Source: Peromyscus leucopus (Eukaryota > Chordata > Mammalia > Rodentia > Cricetidae). From it: a stretch of DNA of 64,000 nucleotides. The stretch spans positions 4,613,501 through 4,677,500 of the forward strand of contig NC_051071.1 of the NCBI RefSeq assembly GCF_004664715.2, read 5' to 3'. Every line of letters begins with the position of its first letter. Within the stretch, counting starts at the first letter, position 1. Positions 9,556-21,583 of this stretch are shown here, in pieces. The translations under genes and the position numbers were made by a program. A model generated the notes under the pieces. The model was not told the origin of the DNA. It did not search any database and worked only from the letters and a program-made list of their open reading frames with translations.

Positions 9556-12039
9556 AAATCTGGCAGTACAGACCACAGATTTAGTTTACAACGAGCATTT
9601 TGTTCCCCCATAAACTCATATATCAGAGAAATCAAATACACATTTCCACATTTCTTAAAGTGTATAATAGTGATATTGCCCATTCCCTAAAGACTTGTTG
9701 CAGAATGATTGTATTCCTCTGGAATATGAGTGAAGTGTTAATGTTCCTACTTGGCTACAAACTCATGACATTCCTCTAACATCTAGATTGGCTGTGTTTC
9801 CTGGTTATATGCCAGAAATTCCTCAGATATCCCAGTCTAGGATTTATGGACTGAGAGGTTTATGATATTTCAGAGGGTAGAACTGGCTATTGTTTTTGCA
9901 TAATGGGCAAATGGAGTAAATGCAGTGTAAGTCGTGACCCAGCTCAGAGCCTGAAAAGTGAGCCAGGTGGACAATAGTAATATTCTAGCCTATGCCAAAC
10001 AGCCTCAGCACAGGACCAAGCTGTGGTCATGATGGCTTCTACACAATATTTCTTCTTTGTAGGGAGCCAGAAAAGACTTTGATGATGGCAGGTAGGATGA
10101 GAAGAATTTTGTCTTGATGATTTTATGTCATCGAGGCTACATGAACAGCAGAAGCACAGGTATGAAGCCTGACCTAGGATGCTTATTATCCAGAGGTGAG
10201 GCAGTGGTGAAGTAGTTGTGATAAAAAATAAGTACATACACTAATAAGTACATGCTATGTGTCGAGACGGACTAGGCCCTCTTCAGAGTACAGACCCACT
10301 TCCATGTGGCAGAGGTCTTCTCTTACCACAGGAAAGGTCGGGGCTTATTTTACACCCATCCCTCCAGTCACAGCTGATTAAACAGACATGGACACCTGAC
10401 TCAAGCCAATCAGATGGTTGGGCTGCCTGAGTAGCCACCGGGAACGTAAAGGAGTAGAAGAAGTGGTGTTGAGAAAGTGAAGGAGAGACTGAGAGGAAGA
10501 GGGGCATGGAGGGAGGGAGGAAAGGAAAGAGAAGAGTGATAGAAGAGGGAGAGAGAGGGGAACCCATACATGGGTAGGGGATGGAAGGAAGAAAGACCAG
10601 TTCTTGACCACTTTCCCTTTTCTAGTTCCAATCCCTTGGCTAAGATCTGATCATTTTTGTTTCTGCTGGTCTGGATGGTTTCTAGAGTGAAGAAGCAGGA
10701 CTGCAAAGCTCTGGTATTCAGGCAGACGGGATGTCTCTCTTTACTTCTCCTGTGTCACAACATTGGCATCTGAGGAGGACAGAGTGAGCTGGAAGTTAGT
10801 GGGACTGGATGCAGAGGCCGGAGCCTTCTGTTCCTCTGCAGTGAGTGCTCGGGCTTGAAGGGTGTTGGTCAGTGGGAGTGTTGATTTGGTTCTTTCAAAA
10901 TGCAAGTTTGCCACTGTGAATGATGACATTTGAACATCAACAAATACAAAATGAAGCCCATGGAACATTTTAATTATGATAGATAACACAGGAAATTGTA
11001 TTTATGTATGGAAACTAAATTTAGAAGCTTGGACAGATTGACAGGATCTTTCCTAAATCCATGTAAATAGCCCATGCCAGGTGCTAGGAAGTGGTTTCAG
11101 AGACAGAAGCTGACCACGCAGGCAGGTCCCTCATTACCCTAAAATTTTGTGGAAGAAAGGGCTTTACTCTGGGTCAACTCGTTTTTAAGAAGTGTTCATT
11201 TTCAAGGCTAAAGAATTAACAGTTTTTGAAAGAATCATTTCAGGACGGCTCCTATTCTCAGTTCCCTTTGTGTCTGTAAACAAGGAAAGGGTGTGGCCTG
11301 ACTTGGATCTGTTCTGATAGTGTTTGTGCAGCCAAGGCGGGCCCAGTGGGAAGAGGAAGTGTGTGGGTGGGAGAAGGGAAATCTCTCAGGCTCCCTCCCC
11401 TCACACACCCTGCCCCCACTTTTAGAGTCCCTTACTTTCCACAGTCTCACTCACTCTATTCACTTCGGATCCCCTGAAAACTGTGAGCAGTGACTCAGAC
11501 AGGGTGATGGTGAAGGAGTTTTCTGGAGGAAGGCTGTTGGACTTGGGAGATGGGAAAAGCCTTTACTCTCACCCCATACCCTCTGAAAAGGTTCTTCGTT
11601 GTGATCCCCTGGGACACCCACTACTCTGACCTTGTGAAGGCTTGAACAAAGAACATCACCCTAGAGCACACATCTCCTCTTCAAGACTCATGGTCCAGGT
11701 CAGAGACCAGAATTCCCTGTGTAACAACAATGAGCTCTAAATTCATATTCCCAAAGATGTGTATCCACTGGATTCAGGGATAGCCTAGGATCAGCTGTTT
11801 GCAGAGACCATGTACAGCATGGATGCTACTGCCGCAGGACCCAAAGCAAGACTCAGGAGAGAAGCCAACTGAGCCAGGGCCGGGGCCTGACTCTCCAAGT
11901 TCATTGCCTCTTTATGGTTTACACTGAAGAATCTGAAAATTCTTTTGAATTGGATTTCCAGGCTGTTACAAAAGTTTATCTGTCAATGTAGGAACTCAGG
12001 ACACATTTAAATATTAGCTTCATATTTATCTTTTGCATA
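9556..12039. other. Unique-looking 2.5 kb, no gene recognised
   Basis: No repeat family was identified. 10455-10600 is GA-rich. Several reverse-strand open frames of 70-98 codons exist (10410-10706, 10741-10989, 11235-11450). None has a recognised domain, and none is bounded by convincing splice sites. Comparative data would be needed to say whether any is an exon. Confidence 0.4.
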
Positions 12040-12215
12040 TGTATGCTTATGGACTATGGCTCTGACTGAGGCCCCAAATGTCAACGGTAGGCAATACCAC
12101 CACATCACACAGTATGAACTTGGATAAGTACTTGTATATCTGAAACTCCCCCTGTTTTTCTGCCTGCAAACTGAGAAAAATCACAATAATACTTATGACA
12201 AGCATTGAAACTAAC
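12040..12215 (+). repeat. MIR SINE fossil
   Basis: Matches the MIR order: GGCTCTGACTG, GAACTTGGATAAGTACTT (consensus CTTGGGCAAGTTACTT), then TGCCTGCAAACTGAG and AATAATACTTATGACAAG. Confidence 0.6.
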
Positions 12216-12227
12216 TATAATTACTGT

Positions 12228-12385
12228 CTTGTGCCCTTGGGCCAGGATTTCTTTGTGCCTTCGCTTTCTCATTTGTCTGATGGAAGGATACTAATGGCAT
12301 CTGTCTCCAAGTGTTGTCATCAATAATGTAATAGCCTTATGGCAGCATCTGGCACACAATGAATTGTACATGTTAGTTGTTAGAA
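12228..12385 (+). repeat. MIR SINE fossil, second copy
   Basis: GTGCCCTTGGGCCAGGATTT, CTTTCTCATTTGTCTGATGG, AGTGTTGTCATCAATAATG and CATCTGGCACACAATG follow the MIR 3' half. It is a separate insertion from 12040-12215, because the same consensus segment occurs twice. Confidence 0.65.
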
Positions 12386-12439
12386 CCCTCTTCCCAGTAC
12401 TCATGACCCCCTAGCTGGAAACAGCATAATAAGGAAATA

Positions 12440-12617
12440 AGCAGAAGCCAGCAGTAATCCTCAGAAACCAAGTTGTGCAGTAGAAAGAGCTGTCCTTGTG
12501 TAAAGGCTCAGACCACTTCAGATATCTTCAGGATTAACATTTCAAGTTAATTCCCAAACCCAGCCCAGTCCTAAGAGGCTGCCTAACAGGGAGGCAGAAA
12601 ATCCTCTGCAGAAACTC
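12440..12617 (+). repeat. Inverted duplication, left arm (178 bp)
   Basis: The reverse complement of this arm is found at 12990-13167 with 14 mismatches in 178 aligned bases and no gap (92% identity). The inner part, about 84 bases nearest the spacer, is identical in both arms. All mismatches lie in the outer half. I do not recognise the arm as a known repeat. Confidence 0.95.
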
Positions 12618-12913
12618 CTTGGATCTCAGGATAGGAGCTAGTAGCATATGAAAACAGCATGTGCAATGCTTAGGTCCTGGCCCACCACCTCTGCCGTGTT
12701 GGAGCCTGAGATCTGACTCGTAGTCCAGACTCATCCTGTGATTACAAATCAACCCTGGCCTTCACAGGAAGCATGAGGCCTGTTCCTGCTTCCAACTGCA
12801 ACTGTTACTTTAGCCAAGTGTAATCTGATGAATATAAACTAAGAGTTCTGTCCTGGGATAACCTCGATTCTTGTCTGTAAAGAGCTTTGAGATCCACTCA
12901 GAAAGGTGAAAGA

Positions 12914-12930
12914 AAAAAAAAAAAAAAAAC
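12914..12930 (+). repeat. Poly(A) run in the inverted-repeat spacer
   Basis: A run of about 16 A lying inside the 372-bp spacer (12618-12989) between the two arms. The rest of the spacer is unassigned. Confidence 0.85.
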
Positions 12931-12989
12931 CAAAAACTTACTTCTCTGGTCAGGGACTTGATGGGGGAAGAGAGTGAAGAGACCCAAAT

Positions 12990-13167
12990 GAGTTTCTGCA
13001 GAGGATTTTCTGCCTCCCTGTTAGGCAGCCTCTTAGGACTGGGCTGGGTTTGGGAATTAACTTGAAATGTTAATTCTGTAAATATCTGAAGTGGTCTGAG
13101 CTTTTATGCAAGGACAGCTCTTTTTCCTACGCAACGTGGTCTCTGAGGATTAACGCTGGCTTCTGCT
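12990..13167 (-). repeat. Inverted duplication, right arm (178 bp)
   Basis: Partner of 12440-12617 in opposite orientation. It starts GAGTTTCTGCAGAGG and ends GGCTTCTGCT. A transcript across both arms could fold into a hairpin with a stem of about 178 bp. Confidence 0.95.
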
Positions 13168-14765
13168 AGGCACCAAGAAACCCCTTTCTGGGGTTCACCA
13201 TCTGCAGCTTTGACCCCAGAAGGGGGCCACTGGCCAACTGGTAAGCCCCCAGATCCTCGTCTACAGCCACAACATTGTCTCCTCAAGAACCTACTGCAGG
13301 CAGGAGGCTCTTCCTCCATCTCGGTTCTGTAGACACATTCCGTCTCAGAAACCTTCTGTTCCTTAGTCATATTGACGCATAAGAAGAGCATGTGATATTA
13401 TGTCATTCTAAGATATTTTCACTTTAAACACTGTTAAGGAAGCACTAAGCTAAGGAGAATAGCATCTCCCTGTGCAGTTTCTGACAGCCGTCAGAATTTG
13501 GAGAAGCTTTTTGTCAGTGTGGTTCTCAGAACCGACAGGCTCCTCCCAGGGTCCCTCTTCAGTGTCCCTCTCATCTAGGAACACATTCACTCAGCCCAGT
13601 GTTGTCCAGCCTGTGCTTCCACAAGTTTAGATACATCACTGTTTTCAGGCTGTTTGTATCATTTCCCAGAGCTCACGAGCAATCAACAGCAATCAAATCC
13701 CCGTGGCAACTGTTTCTATCAAAGCCTTTACATTAGAGTTTCCTTCTGCTTATAGCCAACAGCCTTGTGCTCTGGGGCCATCATGAAATAATGCCCAGCC
13801 ACTTTTGAATTTGGAGCTTCTGGATGCATGCATGGTTTATACACCAGGAATGGCACCATTCCAACCCACATGCTCTTTTTTCTAAGGTCCTATTTGGTGT
13901 AGAACATAAGTATGTGGATTGGTTTTCACATTGTGCTCCCCAAGTCTGGAAATACATCATGAGCATCTTTATGACATTTCTCAAAGGAAGTAGTTGCTGT
14001 GTGTGACTGGTAACTTTTTTTCAAGAGTTAAACATCTGAGCTATTTAAATTCCTCTGCAAAGTATGAAAAGCAAATTAAGTAATCAAAGCAAAAGCACTC
14101 AAATCAGAAGAATGAGGAGTGTGGTAGCTCTGTGTGCCTGGGGGGTTGGGAGCAACAACAAATCTGACTGTCAAAACTCAGCCCAAATCTCCAGCTAACA
14201 GAGAGATTTAGAAAATTTCAAGAGGCCCTCACACAGCTCTGGGCTGGGTGGAATATACTTGCAGTGTAGTCAAGGTAGCGTGAACCGGCATGCTGTGTGC
14301 TGGGTAGTGCAGGGTGAGTGTGCGAGTCCAGGGTGTGGGACAGAGTGTGGTAGGCATCTGGGTGTGCCTGTGAAACAGCTGAACTCTTTTCTAAACTTTC
14401 TGTTTATGAAGGCAGATTGGTTGGACAGCTATAATGCGGCACGATTGTCAGTGTGTTCCATCCATGAGACCCGATTTAAATGAGTGAAGCAGTGGCCCAG
14501 TAAACCACATTCTATGCTGTATCTTCTCTGCTCAGAAGAAATCGAAGGTACTGTTAGTTAACACCCCAGGAAGGCAGTTTTGATTCTACCCTAAACGTAC
14601 CTTTGCTTGTTTGCAGCGCTGTTTCCTGTGTTCACTTACTGGGATATTTCACCTGTATCTCAGCAAATTGAGTGGAAATGGGGGTTTCTGTCCCAACCAA
14701 GGCAGATTAGCTTGCTTTATAACAGCCTTGAAGCAGATCTACTATGAGCACTTGAAAATTAGAGG
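13168..14765. other. No gene recognised
   Basis: Mixed-composition sequence without a recognisable repeat, CpG island or exon. Opposing short frames overlap at 13781-14006, which is typical of chance. Confidence 0.4.
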
Positions 14766-14850
14766 GAGCTAGGCATGGAGTATACCCCTATAATTACAGC
14801 ACTTGGGAGACTAAAGCAGGGAATCTTAGATCTGTTCAGCCTGGGAGTGG
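14766..14850 (+). repeat. B1-like SINE fragment
   Basis: AGCTAGGCATGGAGTATACC, TATAATTACAGCACTTGGG and AAGCAGGGAATC are a diverged B1-type left half. Confidence 0.6.
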
Positions 14851-15005
14851 TGGTGGTGTTTCTAGTCTGTTGAGCATCTTCTATTGGGGAAACCTGTAGA
14901 AGGAAAGAACACCAATTGTGGAACAAAATTAATGTTGCTGTATTATATAGCAGCTGCAACAGTTGTGAGCTGACATTTCTGTTTCCTTTTACAAATACTG
15001 TATAT

Positions 15006-15128
15006 AGTCTGGGCATGGTGTTCCACACCTATAATTCTAGCACATGGGAGATGGAGGCAGAAGGATCAGTAATTCAAAGGCTTCTGTAGTGAGTTTGAGG
15101 CCCTGTTTCAAAAAAAAACATAAAAAAC
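15006..15128 (+). repeat. Old B1-like SINE
   Basis: CTGGGCATGGTGTTCCACACC, ATAATTCTAGCACATGGGAG, GAGTTTGAGGCCCTGTTTC and an A-rich tail. Confidence 0.75.
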
Positions 15129-15816
15129 AAATATTACAAGTATTTTTTGTTTGAATATACATTTAGGCTTGAGTAGTCAAACTTTAGAGATCTGAGATAA
15201 TTCATTGGCTTAAAAAGACTTAACCTATCTCAGCCTACCTCTAGTGTGTTGTTGATTTTATACTTTATAATATATCCAGAGAGTGTTAAATTCCTTTGTC
15301 TTGACTGTGTTTGTTTCTCTACTTCCTATATCTTGGCTATGTTTGGCACAGGTGTATATGGTTATCTTATTTGGACTCTTATGGAACACGGACATAAATA
15401 AAATCAAAGTCTGAGGAAATCTAATTCTTTCAAGATGACATATGAAAATGCTTTATTATCACAAACGATGTATTATAGTTTTCTCACAAATATAGCTCTA
15501 GGGTACCAAAATTATCAAAGGCCTTTTCCTCCTGTAAGAAAGTCAATATACTTAACAAGAAAGAATTTCGTCACATTTAGACCTGAGGAGTGGGGGGCAG
15601 CACTCGGAGGAGGCTAGAAAGTTAAATCATGTGACATAGCTTGAGCTGGTGGTGATGTACCTTGTGCATCCCGTTACTAATCTTTAATCTTTGTACCAGG
15701 CACAGAGCCAGCACATCCAGTTAACCAGGATAAATGATTAAGGGGCATCATGTAACAATTGCTGAATATAACTCACTATAACCAAATACACGAACCTCTG
15801 GAGTCAACTACCTTTT
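15129..15816. other. No gene recognised
   Basis: AT-rich, with no identifiable repeat or exon. Confidence 0.4.
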
Positions 15817-16056
15817 TTCAAAAAGATTTATTTCATTTTATTTTATGTTTATGAGTTTTATGTTTATGTTTTACCTATGTGTATATCTGTGCACTACATA
15901 TTTGCCTGGTATCCACATAGTCTGGAAGAGAGCATTGGATCCCCTGCAACTGGAGTTACGAGAGCTTGAGGAACTACGTGGGGTCTGGGAACTGAACCCA
16001 GGTCCTCAGCAAGAGCAGCCAGTGCTCTTAACTGCTGAGCCACCTCTACAGTTCTG
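15817..16056 (-). repeat. B3/B2-type SINE, antisense
   Basis: Reverse-complement B3 landmarks: AAAAGATTTATTTCATTTTA, GGAACTGAACCCAGGTCCTC, AGCAAGAGCAGCCAGTGCTC and TTAACTGCTGAGCCACCTCT. Confidence 0.88.
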
Positions 16057-16654
16057 AAGCCAGCTATCTTGGTCAGGTGAGCTGTAGTGATAGGATTCAA
16101 ACTGTGAGAAAAGAACACAACACAAAATAACACAAAAGAATCTTTGGGGAAGATTTCTATAGATTGAACTTGGGCCCACTGTGAATCTAACATGGCTGCC
16201 ACTGAGAAGCCATGAGTGAGTAAAGTGTGTCTAAGCACATAATATATTTTACTGTTACAAGGAGGTTGAAATCCAGCAGGTGCTCTGGTCCAGTTTCCTA
16301 TGTGGGAGGGTCAAAGAGCAGGTCTGAATATGGCTTTTCCCAAGTTTGAGATATTCTTTAAAACATATTTCACAAGATGTTTGGGCTTCAATTAATTGGA
16401 TAAAATAATAATTACCATCACAGAAAAGAAATGGATAATTTCTGTAATATAAAAGTGAGTCTTAGAAATCAATAAGGGAAAGGCCATACTACCGGGAAAC
16501 AGACGAAAGATACAGACAGCTCAGGAAAAGGAACAAAAAACAGGAAATAGATGTATGAAAATATACTCCACCTCAGTCAGAGTTTAAAAAGTCAAGTTCA
16601 AATGATGATGAATAGTAATTTTCACTTCCATTTGGCACAGATTCAAAAGAATAG
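16057..16654. other. No gene recognised
   Basis: A-rich sequence. Parts of 16430-16640 read like a degraded LINE but I cannot assign a family. Confidence 0.35.
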
Positions 16655-16848
16655 AAAGAGAGCCGAGAAATGACCTAGCAGGTAAAGACACCGGCCACCA
16701 AGCCTAGTGGCTGCCGTTCAATCCCAGAATCTGCATGGTGGGAGGAGAGGCCTGCGAGCTGTCCTCTGACTTCCACACTTCCATCATGGAACATGCACTC
16801 CTCCACGTAGCCCACACACAAAATAAATAAAGTAAGATTAATCTTTAA
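16655..16848 (+). repeat. B3-type SINE
   Basis: GAGCCGAGAAATGACCTAGC, GTTCAATCCCAGAATCTGCA, GAGCTGTCCTCTGACTTCC and a terminal AATAAATAAAG. Confidence 0.78.
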
Positions 16849-16867
16849 AAAGCGAGAGATTGTAGAG

Positions 16868-16995
16868 AGAAGCCAGGCATAGCGGCACATGCTTGTGACC
16901 TCAGCATTTGGGAGGTAGAGGCAGGCGGATCGGGAGTTCAAGACCATCCTCAGATACATAGTAGGTATCTTAAAGAAAACAAAAAGTAAAAACAA
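16868..16995 (+). repeat. Old B1-like SINE
   Basis: AAGCCAGGCATAGCGGCACA, CTCAGCATTTGGGAGG, GGGAGTTCAAGACCATCCTC and an A-rich end. Confidence 0.78.
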
Positions 16996-17595
16996 GATAT
17001 GAAGGTGAAGAGAGCCCAAGGTACAATGTTAGCAAAGGGTTATTTTCATCTATTATGGGGCTAACTGTTTTGTAATCAATATCTATTAAAGTTGATCACT
17101 ATGCTGTACTTAACTGATGTAAGCTAGAGAAAAGTACACAAAGATGAGTGTATATGGATCATGGTCGCCTCATAAATCCTAATAGTATACAGAAAACAAA
17201 CCATTAGAAGGCTGTGATAGAGTGGGCAGGCTTGCAGAAAGTGTTCCAAGATACAGCAACAACTAAAAAGAGCAAATAACCAAGATAATACAGAAATAAT
17301 TTAATTTCTGTTACACAAAATGGGAAAATCTAAGGGTGTATACACTGAAATGTGAGTATTTTGGGAGGGTAGCATTTTGGAGTATCTTCCATTTATATCC
17401 TATGCATTTCTTTAATATTGAATCATATATCAATGTTAAAATAGGACAATGTTAAAAATAATAACAAAAACATGTTAAGAAAATGGTCATGTGGTTTTCT
17501 TATCAAAGATGTTAAATCTGAATCTAGAATAGCCATCTAAATCTATATTCATTAATATTCTCTAAGATGAACAATATGGAGTTCTAAAATTTATT
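16996..17595. other. No gene recognised
   Basis: AT-rich sequence with no supported feature. Confidence 0.4.
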
Positions 17596-17812
17596 TTTGG
17601 GACTGGCGAGATGGTTCAACAGCTAAAAGCACTTGCTGCTCTTCCAGACCCTGGAATTCAGTTCCAGCACCCATGTCAGGCAGCTCCCAACTGTCTGTAA
17701 GTCCACTTCTAGGGGACCGGATGCTTCTGGCCTCCACAGGCACCTGTACCCACACACAGGTACACACACAGCTACACACAAAATGGTACTAATAACTCTT
17801 TTAAAAATAATT
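17596..17812 (+). repeat. B2 SINE
   Basis: GGGACTGGCGAGATGGTTCA, AAAGCACTTGCTGCTCTTCC, CAGTTCCAGCACCCATGTC and CAACTGTCTGTAAGTCC in B2 order, with a CA-rich 3' part. Confidence 0.9.
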
Positions 17813-17817
17813 CAATT

Positions 17818-17944
17818 TGCTGGTCATGGTGATACATATCTTTAATCCCAGCACTTGAGAGGCAGGCAGATCTGAGAGTTTGAGGCCAGCCTGGTCTATA
17901 AAGTGAGTTCTAGGACAGCCAGGGCTGTGTACAGAGTCCCTGAT
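17818..17944 (+). repeat. B1 SINE
   Basis: CTGGTCATGGTGATACATAT, TTTAATCCCAGCACTTG, GAGGCCAGCCTGGTCTATA and GGACAGCCAGGGCTGTG. It directly follows the B2 and ends in a tetranucleotide repeat instead of an A tail. Confidence 0.9.
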
Positions 17945-17985
17945 GGATAGATGATAGATAGATAGACAGACAGATTGATAAAATT
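17945..17985 (+). repeat. (GATA)n/(GACA)n microsatellite
   Basis: GATGATAGATAGATAGACAGACAG-type tract replacing the tail of the B1. Confidence 0.85.
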
Positions 17986-19091
17986 TACCATTAAGTATAA
18001 AAAATTTGGGACACTATTATAGATTAAAAATAACTAAATGAATTAGGTGAACTTTGCTTAAATTCTCAGTGCAAAATCGCAAAGAAGCGTTTTATAAATG
18101 ATTTTACTGGGACACAACTGTACTGGTAAATATGATAGGACAGCATTCTAGGATGTAAGATTTGGGAAGTACTAATATAGGAAATCCTCCTTTGACTGAA
18201 CTGTTTTGTACCTCTCCTAGCAGGATTTATGTTATTTAACTTCGATTATTTATTTGATTATCAGGGCTAGGGTTCTGAATTGTAGTGGTGCTCGTTGAGG
18301 GATATCAATGCATTCATTTATAGAATAACTTATCTGGTTTATAGATTTCAAACTAGTTCCTAAAAGTCAACCAGGATTTATTATAAAGCTGGGAGAGTTA
18401 TGAGCTGGAGGGGGTGTTAAAAATCCTATAGGATTACTCCTATCATGTTACAGATGTGCAGGGGACATGGACATGCAAGGTGACTTACAAGTTAACCAGG
18501 AGAATCGGTTTGAGGATTCTTGCCACTACATTCAGAATTCTTACCATAAGTCATTAAGATTTGTTTTACCCTTGCTGAGCATCAAAAATGAACCAGATTT
18601 CCCGCTGACTTGCCCAAAGAGAGTCACTTTCTGTACAGAAAGAGGCTTAACACTGAGGAGGAATTACATGATAATCTCAAGGGACAAAGGGCCTCCAACT
18701 CCACTTGTAATCATGCAGGCCGTCTGCCCAGTGCAAGCAGAACCAAGACATGGCCTTTGCTTGACTTTTTTGTTACATAAGAAAGCACTGGGGGTTAGAG
18801 CCAACTTTTTTTTTTTTTTTTTCAGAAAAAAAAAAGGCAAACAGCTAACAAAAAAATTGTTAAGTCCTTTATTCACTTAATAAACATTTCTAGCTTATCT
18901 GGTGGAATGATAAATTAAATCCATCAATCAATGTATTCATTATAAAATGTGTATATCATGCCTGGATTAAAGACTCCAGATTGGCACAGCCCCCATTTAA
19001 AATGGCCCTCTGAGAATAGTCTTGTAGAGGCATTCTTCACTCTGTCCCTGATGCTCTGAGGGGGTGTGCATCTTGTGCCTTTACTCTGCCC
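17986..19091. other. No gene recognised
   Basis: The notable item is T17-CAG-A10 at 18806-18835, a homopolymer pair able to snap back. An open frame of 137 codons (18467-18880) runs through this tract and looks accidental. Confidence 0.4.
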
Positions 19092-19492
19092 TGGTTAGTT
19101 TTTCTGTCAACTTGAACAAGCTGAAGTCATTTGAGAAGAAGGAATCTCAACTGAGGAAATGCCTCAACCAGGATGTTTTGTGAGCAAGCCTGTGGAGGCA
19201 TTTTCTTGATTAATGATTGACATAGGAGGGCCCAGAATACTGTAGGCAGTGCCACCCACGCGCAGGTTGTCCTGGGTGGTGTAAGAATGCAGTTTAGGCA
19301 AACCATGGGGAGCAAGCCAGCAAGTGGCATCCCCCATAGCCTCTGCTTCAGTCCCTGCCTCCAGGCTTCTGTCATGACTTCCTCAGTGATGGACTATGAT
19401 GCAGAGGTAGAAGATGAAATAAATTTTTTCCTCCCCACATTGCTTTTGGTCATGGTGTTTTATCACAGCAATAGAAACTCCAACTAAGACAC
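19092..19492 (+). repeat. Rodent medium-reiterated repeat, family X
   Basis: TCTGTCAACTTGAACAAGC, CATTTTCTTGATTAATGATT, GGTCATGGTGTTTTATCACA and CAATAGAAACTCCAACTAAG. It is close to full length and the best-preserved copy in the window. Confidence 0.8.
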
Positions 19493-19811
19493 TTGGTTTC
19501 CTTGCAATTAATTGAAAGCAGAAAGAGTTTTGCTTGTCAGGAAGAATTTGTCTCTGTTAATTGCAAATAATATTAGAGACTTTCAGGATTTCAATCATGT
19601 AGGCATCTCTCTATGCTGAGTCAGTAGAGGGAGAGATATGTAATCAACAGAATGGTTCCAAAATGAAGCAAATTGAATTCTAATTGGTTGGCGATCCCTG
19701 GGTGAGGTCATGGTGCTCAAATTTGGGGAAGGGTATGTAATGTTAGCTCAGCTCAGATACATTAATGCTTAAGTCTCAAGGGAATGAAATGCAGAAACTC
19801 AGTGATAGTTT

Positions 19812-20138
19812 GACTCTGGACTGTCTTCTAAAGATCATTTGCTAAAGGCTTGGTCACCAACCTAGGAGATGGGACTTAGTGGAGGGAAGTTAGGTTGTTG
19901 GAGTGTGCTCTTTAAGGAGATACTGGGATCCTGTTTTCTTCTCTGTGTCCAGCTATCAAGAAATGAGCAGCTTTGTTCTATTGTGTGCCCCCACATAATG
20001 ATGTCCTTACCATAGGCCTCAGAACAAGGAAGCCAGCTGACCTTGAGTTGAAAGCCCCGGAACTGTGAGCTGAAATAAAAATGTCCACCTTTTAAGAAGT
20101 TTGTCTCAGGTACCTTTTAGCAATAGAAACCTGACTGA
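19812..20138 (+). repeat. Old LTR-like interspersed repeat (MaLR-like?)
   Basis: TTTGACTCTGGACTG, GGCTTGGTCACC, AAATGAGCAGCTTTGTTCTA, GAACTGTGAGCTGAAATAAA and TAGCAATAGAAACCTGACTG occur in the order seen in a widespread mammalian LTR-like repeat. Family assignment is tentative. Confidence 0.5.
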
Positions 20139-21464
20139 CAAACTGTGCCCTGGTTATATGCGGGACTGTGAGGACTTGGGAGCCAGGTGGGCACAGGAAA
20201 CCAACCTGCTACAGTTTTGGAATCTTAAGAAACTCCAGAGGAAATCCAGCTTTATTCAGAGTCAAAAGGCTAGGACAGTGTAAGGCAAAGCTTAGTTAAG
20301 TGTTCAGTGACGTGTTGCAGATTGAAAGTGACTCATGGTTGCTGGGGAGGGGGAGAGACAGGGATGCAGGGAAGGAGGGGCAGGAGGAGAGAAGGGAGGT
20401 CCCTGAAATGGTAGAGGCATGCTGAAAAGGTACAGAAGTGTCAACACACTCTCAAAACAGTGGAACCTGAGCCTCTTCTCCTTGAAGAGGATTTGAAGAA
20501 ATAGGGAAGCCATCTCATGAACTGTATGAACAAAGGTAGAAACTTATAGATGACCCAGGTCAGCTTGGGAAACAGTAAATGAGAAAACTTATGGATGATC
20601 AACAGTGTTTTCCATTTTTCAGATTACTTACTCAGATTGTATCCTGAGCAAGAACAATTTCCTGTGGTTTATAAATAGGCCCTGGCTATTTTAGTAAACT
20701 GCTGTGCTGATGACCCTTCGCGCAATGTTCCATGGAGACTTCAGATTTCCAGGAGGCAGAAGAAAATGCGTAAATATATGAGAAATGATCCAGAACATGA
20801 ACCCTGCCAATAAAAGCCATTGCAAAGTTTGTGAGGAAGGTCTGTCTAACCAGGTACTCACCGTCCCCACCCCTCCCACTTCCTCCCAGTTACTTTGCGG
20901 AATACCCAAGGCCTTGGGACGGTCTAGACTAGAAGTGGGGATAAGTGTAAGAGCTGAGCTCATTTGCCTGAACTCACAGAGAGGGTGGTGCCAGGATTAC
21001 AATTCAGCTTTCAGAGTTCCTTCAATCCATGCTCAAACACAGAATTTCTATCTACGTCCATAACTTAAGTAACCAACAGAACTGCAAAGAACTGAAATTC
21101 CCACATTTTCTAGGATGGGAGCCTTTTTGCTATGGCTGAGATCCCTATTGACTACACTTGAGGAACATTCCAAACCATTTATACACATTAGCTGGTGTAG
21201 TACAGAAAGGAGATATTTCTCTCCATAGTTAAGGGGTCAAATTAAAATAGATCTGTGTTTTGTTTGCAATTGGCACTATACTCAGTTTTTCTGAACTCTT
21301 GTGTCTTCCAGTCCATTCACCAACATCTGAGTGGCTATGTATTGTTCATTATGGCCTCACAAAGATTTTAAATGAATAAGCATATTTTATTTGTATGTTT
21401 CTTTTGAATTCCTGCTAATGTAGATGTAAAGCAGAAAGAAACTGATGATATCATACCCTCCCAA

Positions 21465-21466
<2 letters not shown>
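20139..21466. other. No gene recognised
   Basis: Contains a G-rich/GA-rich tract at 20340-20402. Opposing open frames at 20691-21063 overlap each other and have no known domain. Confidence 0.4.
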
Positions 21467-21495
<29 letters not shown>

Positions 21496-21570
21496 GAGAC
21501 GGGGTTTCTCTGTGTAGCTTTGTGCCTGCTGAGTGCTGGAATTAAAGGCATGCACCACCACTGCCCGGCT
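21467..21570 (-). repeat. B1 SINE, antisense, internally deleted
   Basis: A 29-base T-run, then GAGACGGGGTTTCTCTGTGT, then a jump from TAGCTTTG to TGCCTGCTGAGTGCTGG, so the middle of B1 is missing. Near-matching words ATACCCTCCCAATC (21453-21466) and ATACCTCCCAATC (21571-21583) flank it as a target-site duplication with one indel. Confidence 0.9.
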
Positions 21571-21583
21571 ATACCTCCCAATC

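Noticed and set aside
10410..10989. Reverse-strand open frames of 75-98 codons as possible exons.
   Set aside because: They lie in GA-rich or unassigned sequence, overlap in several frames and lack a coherent acceptor-donor pair.
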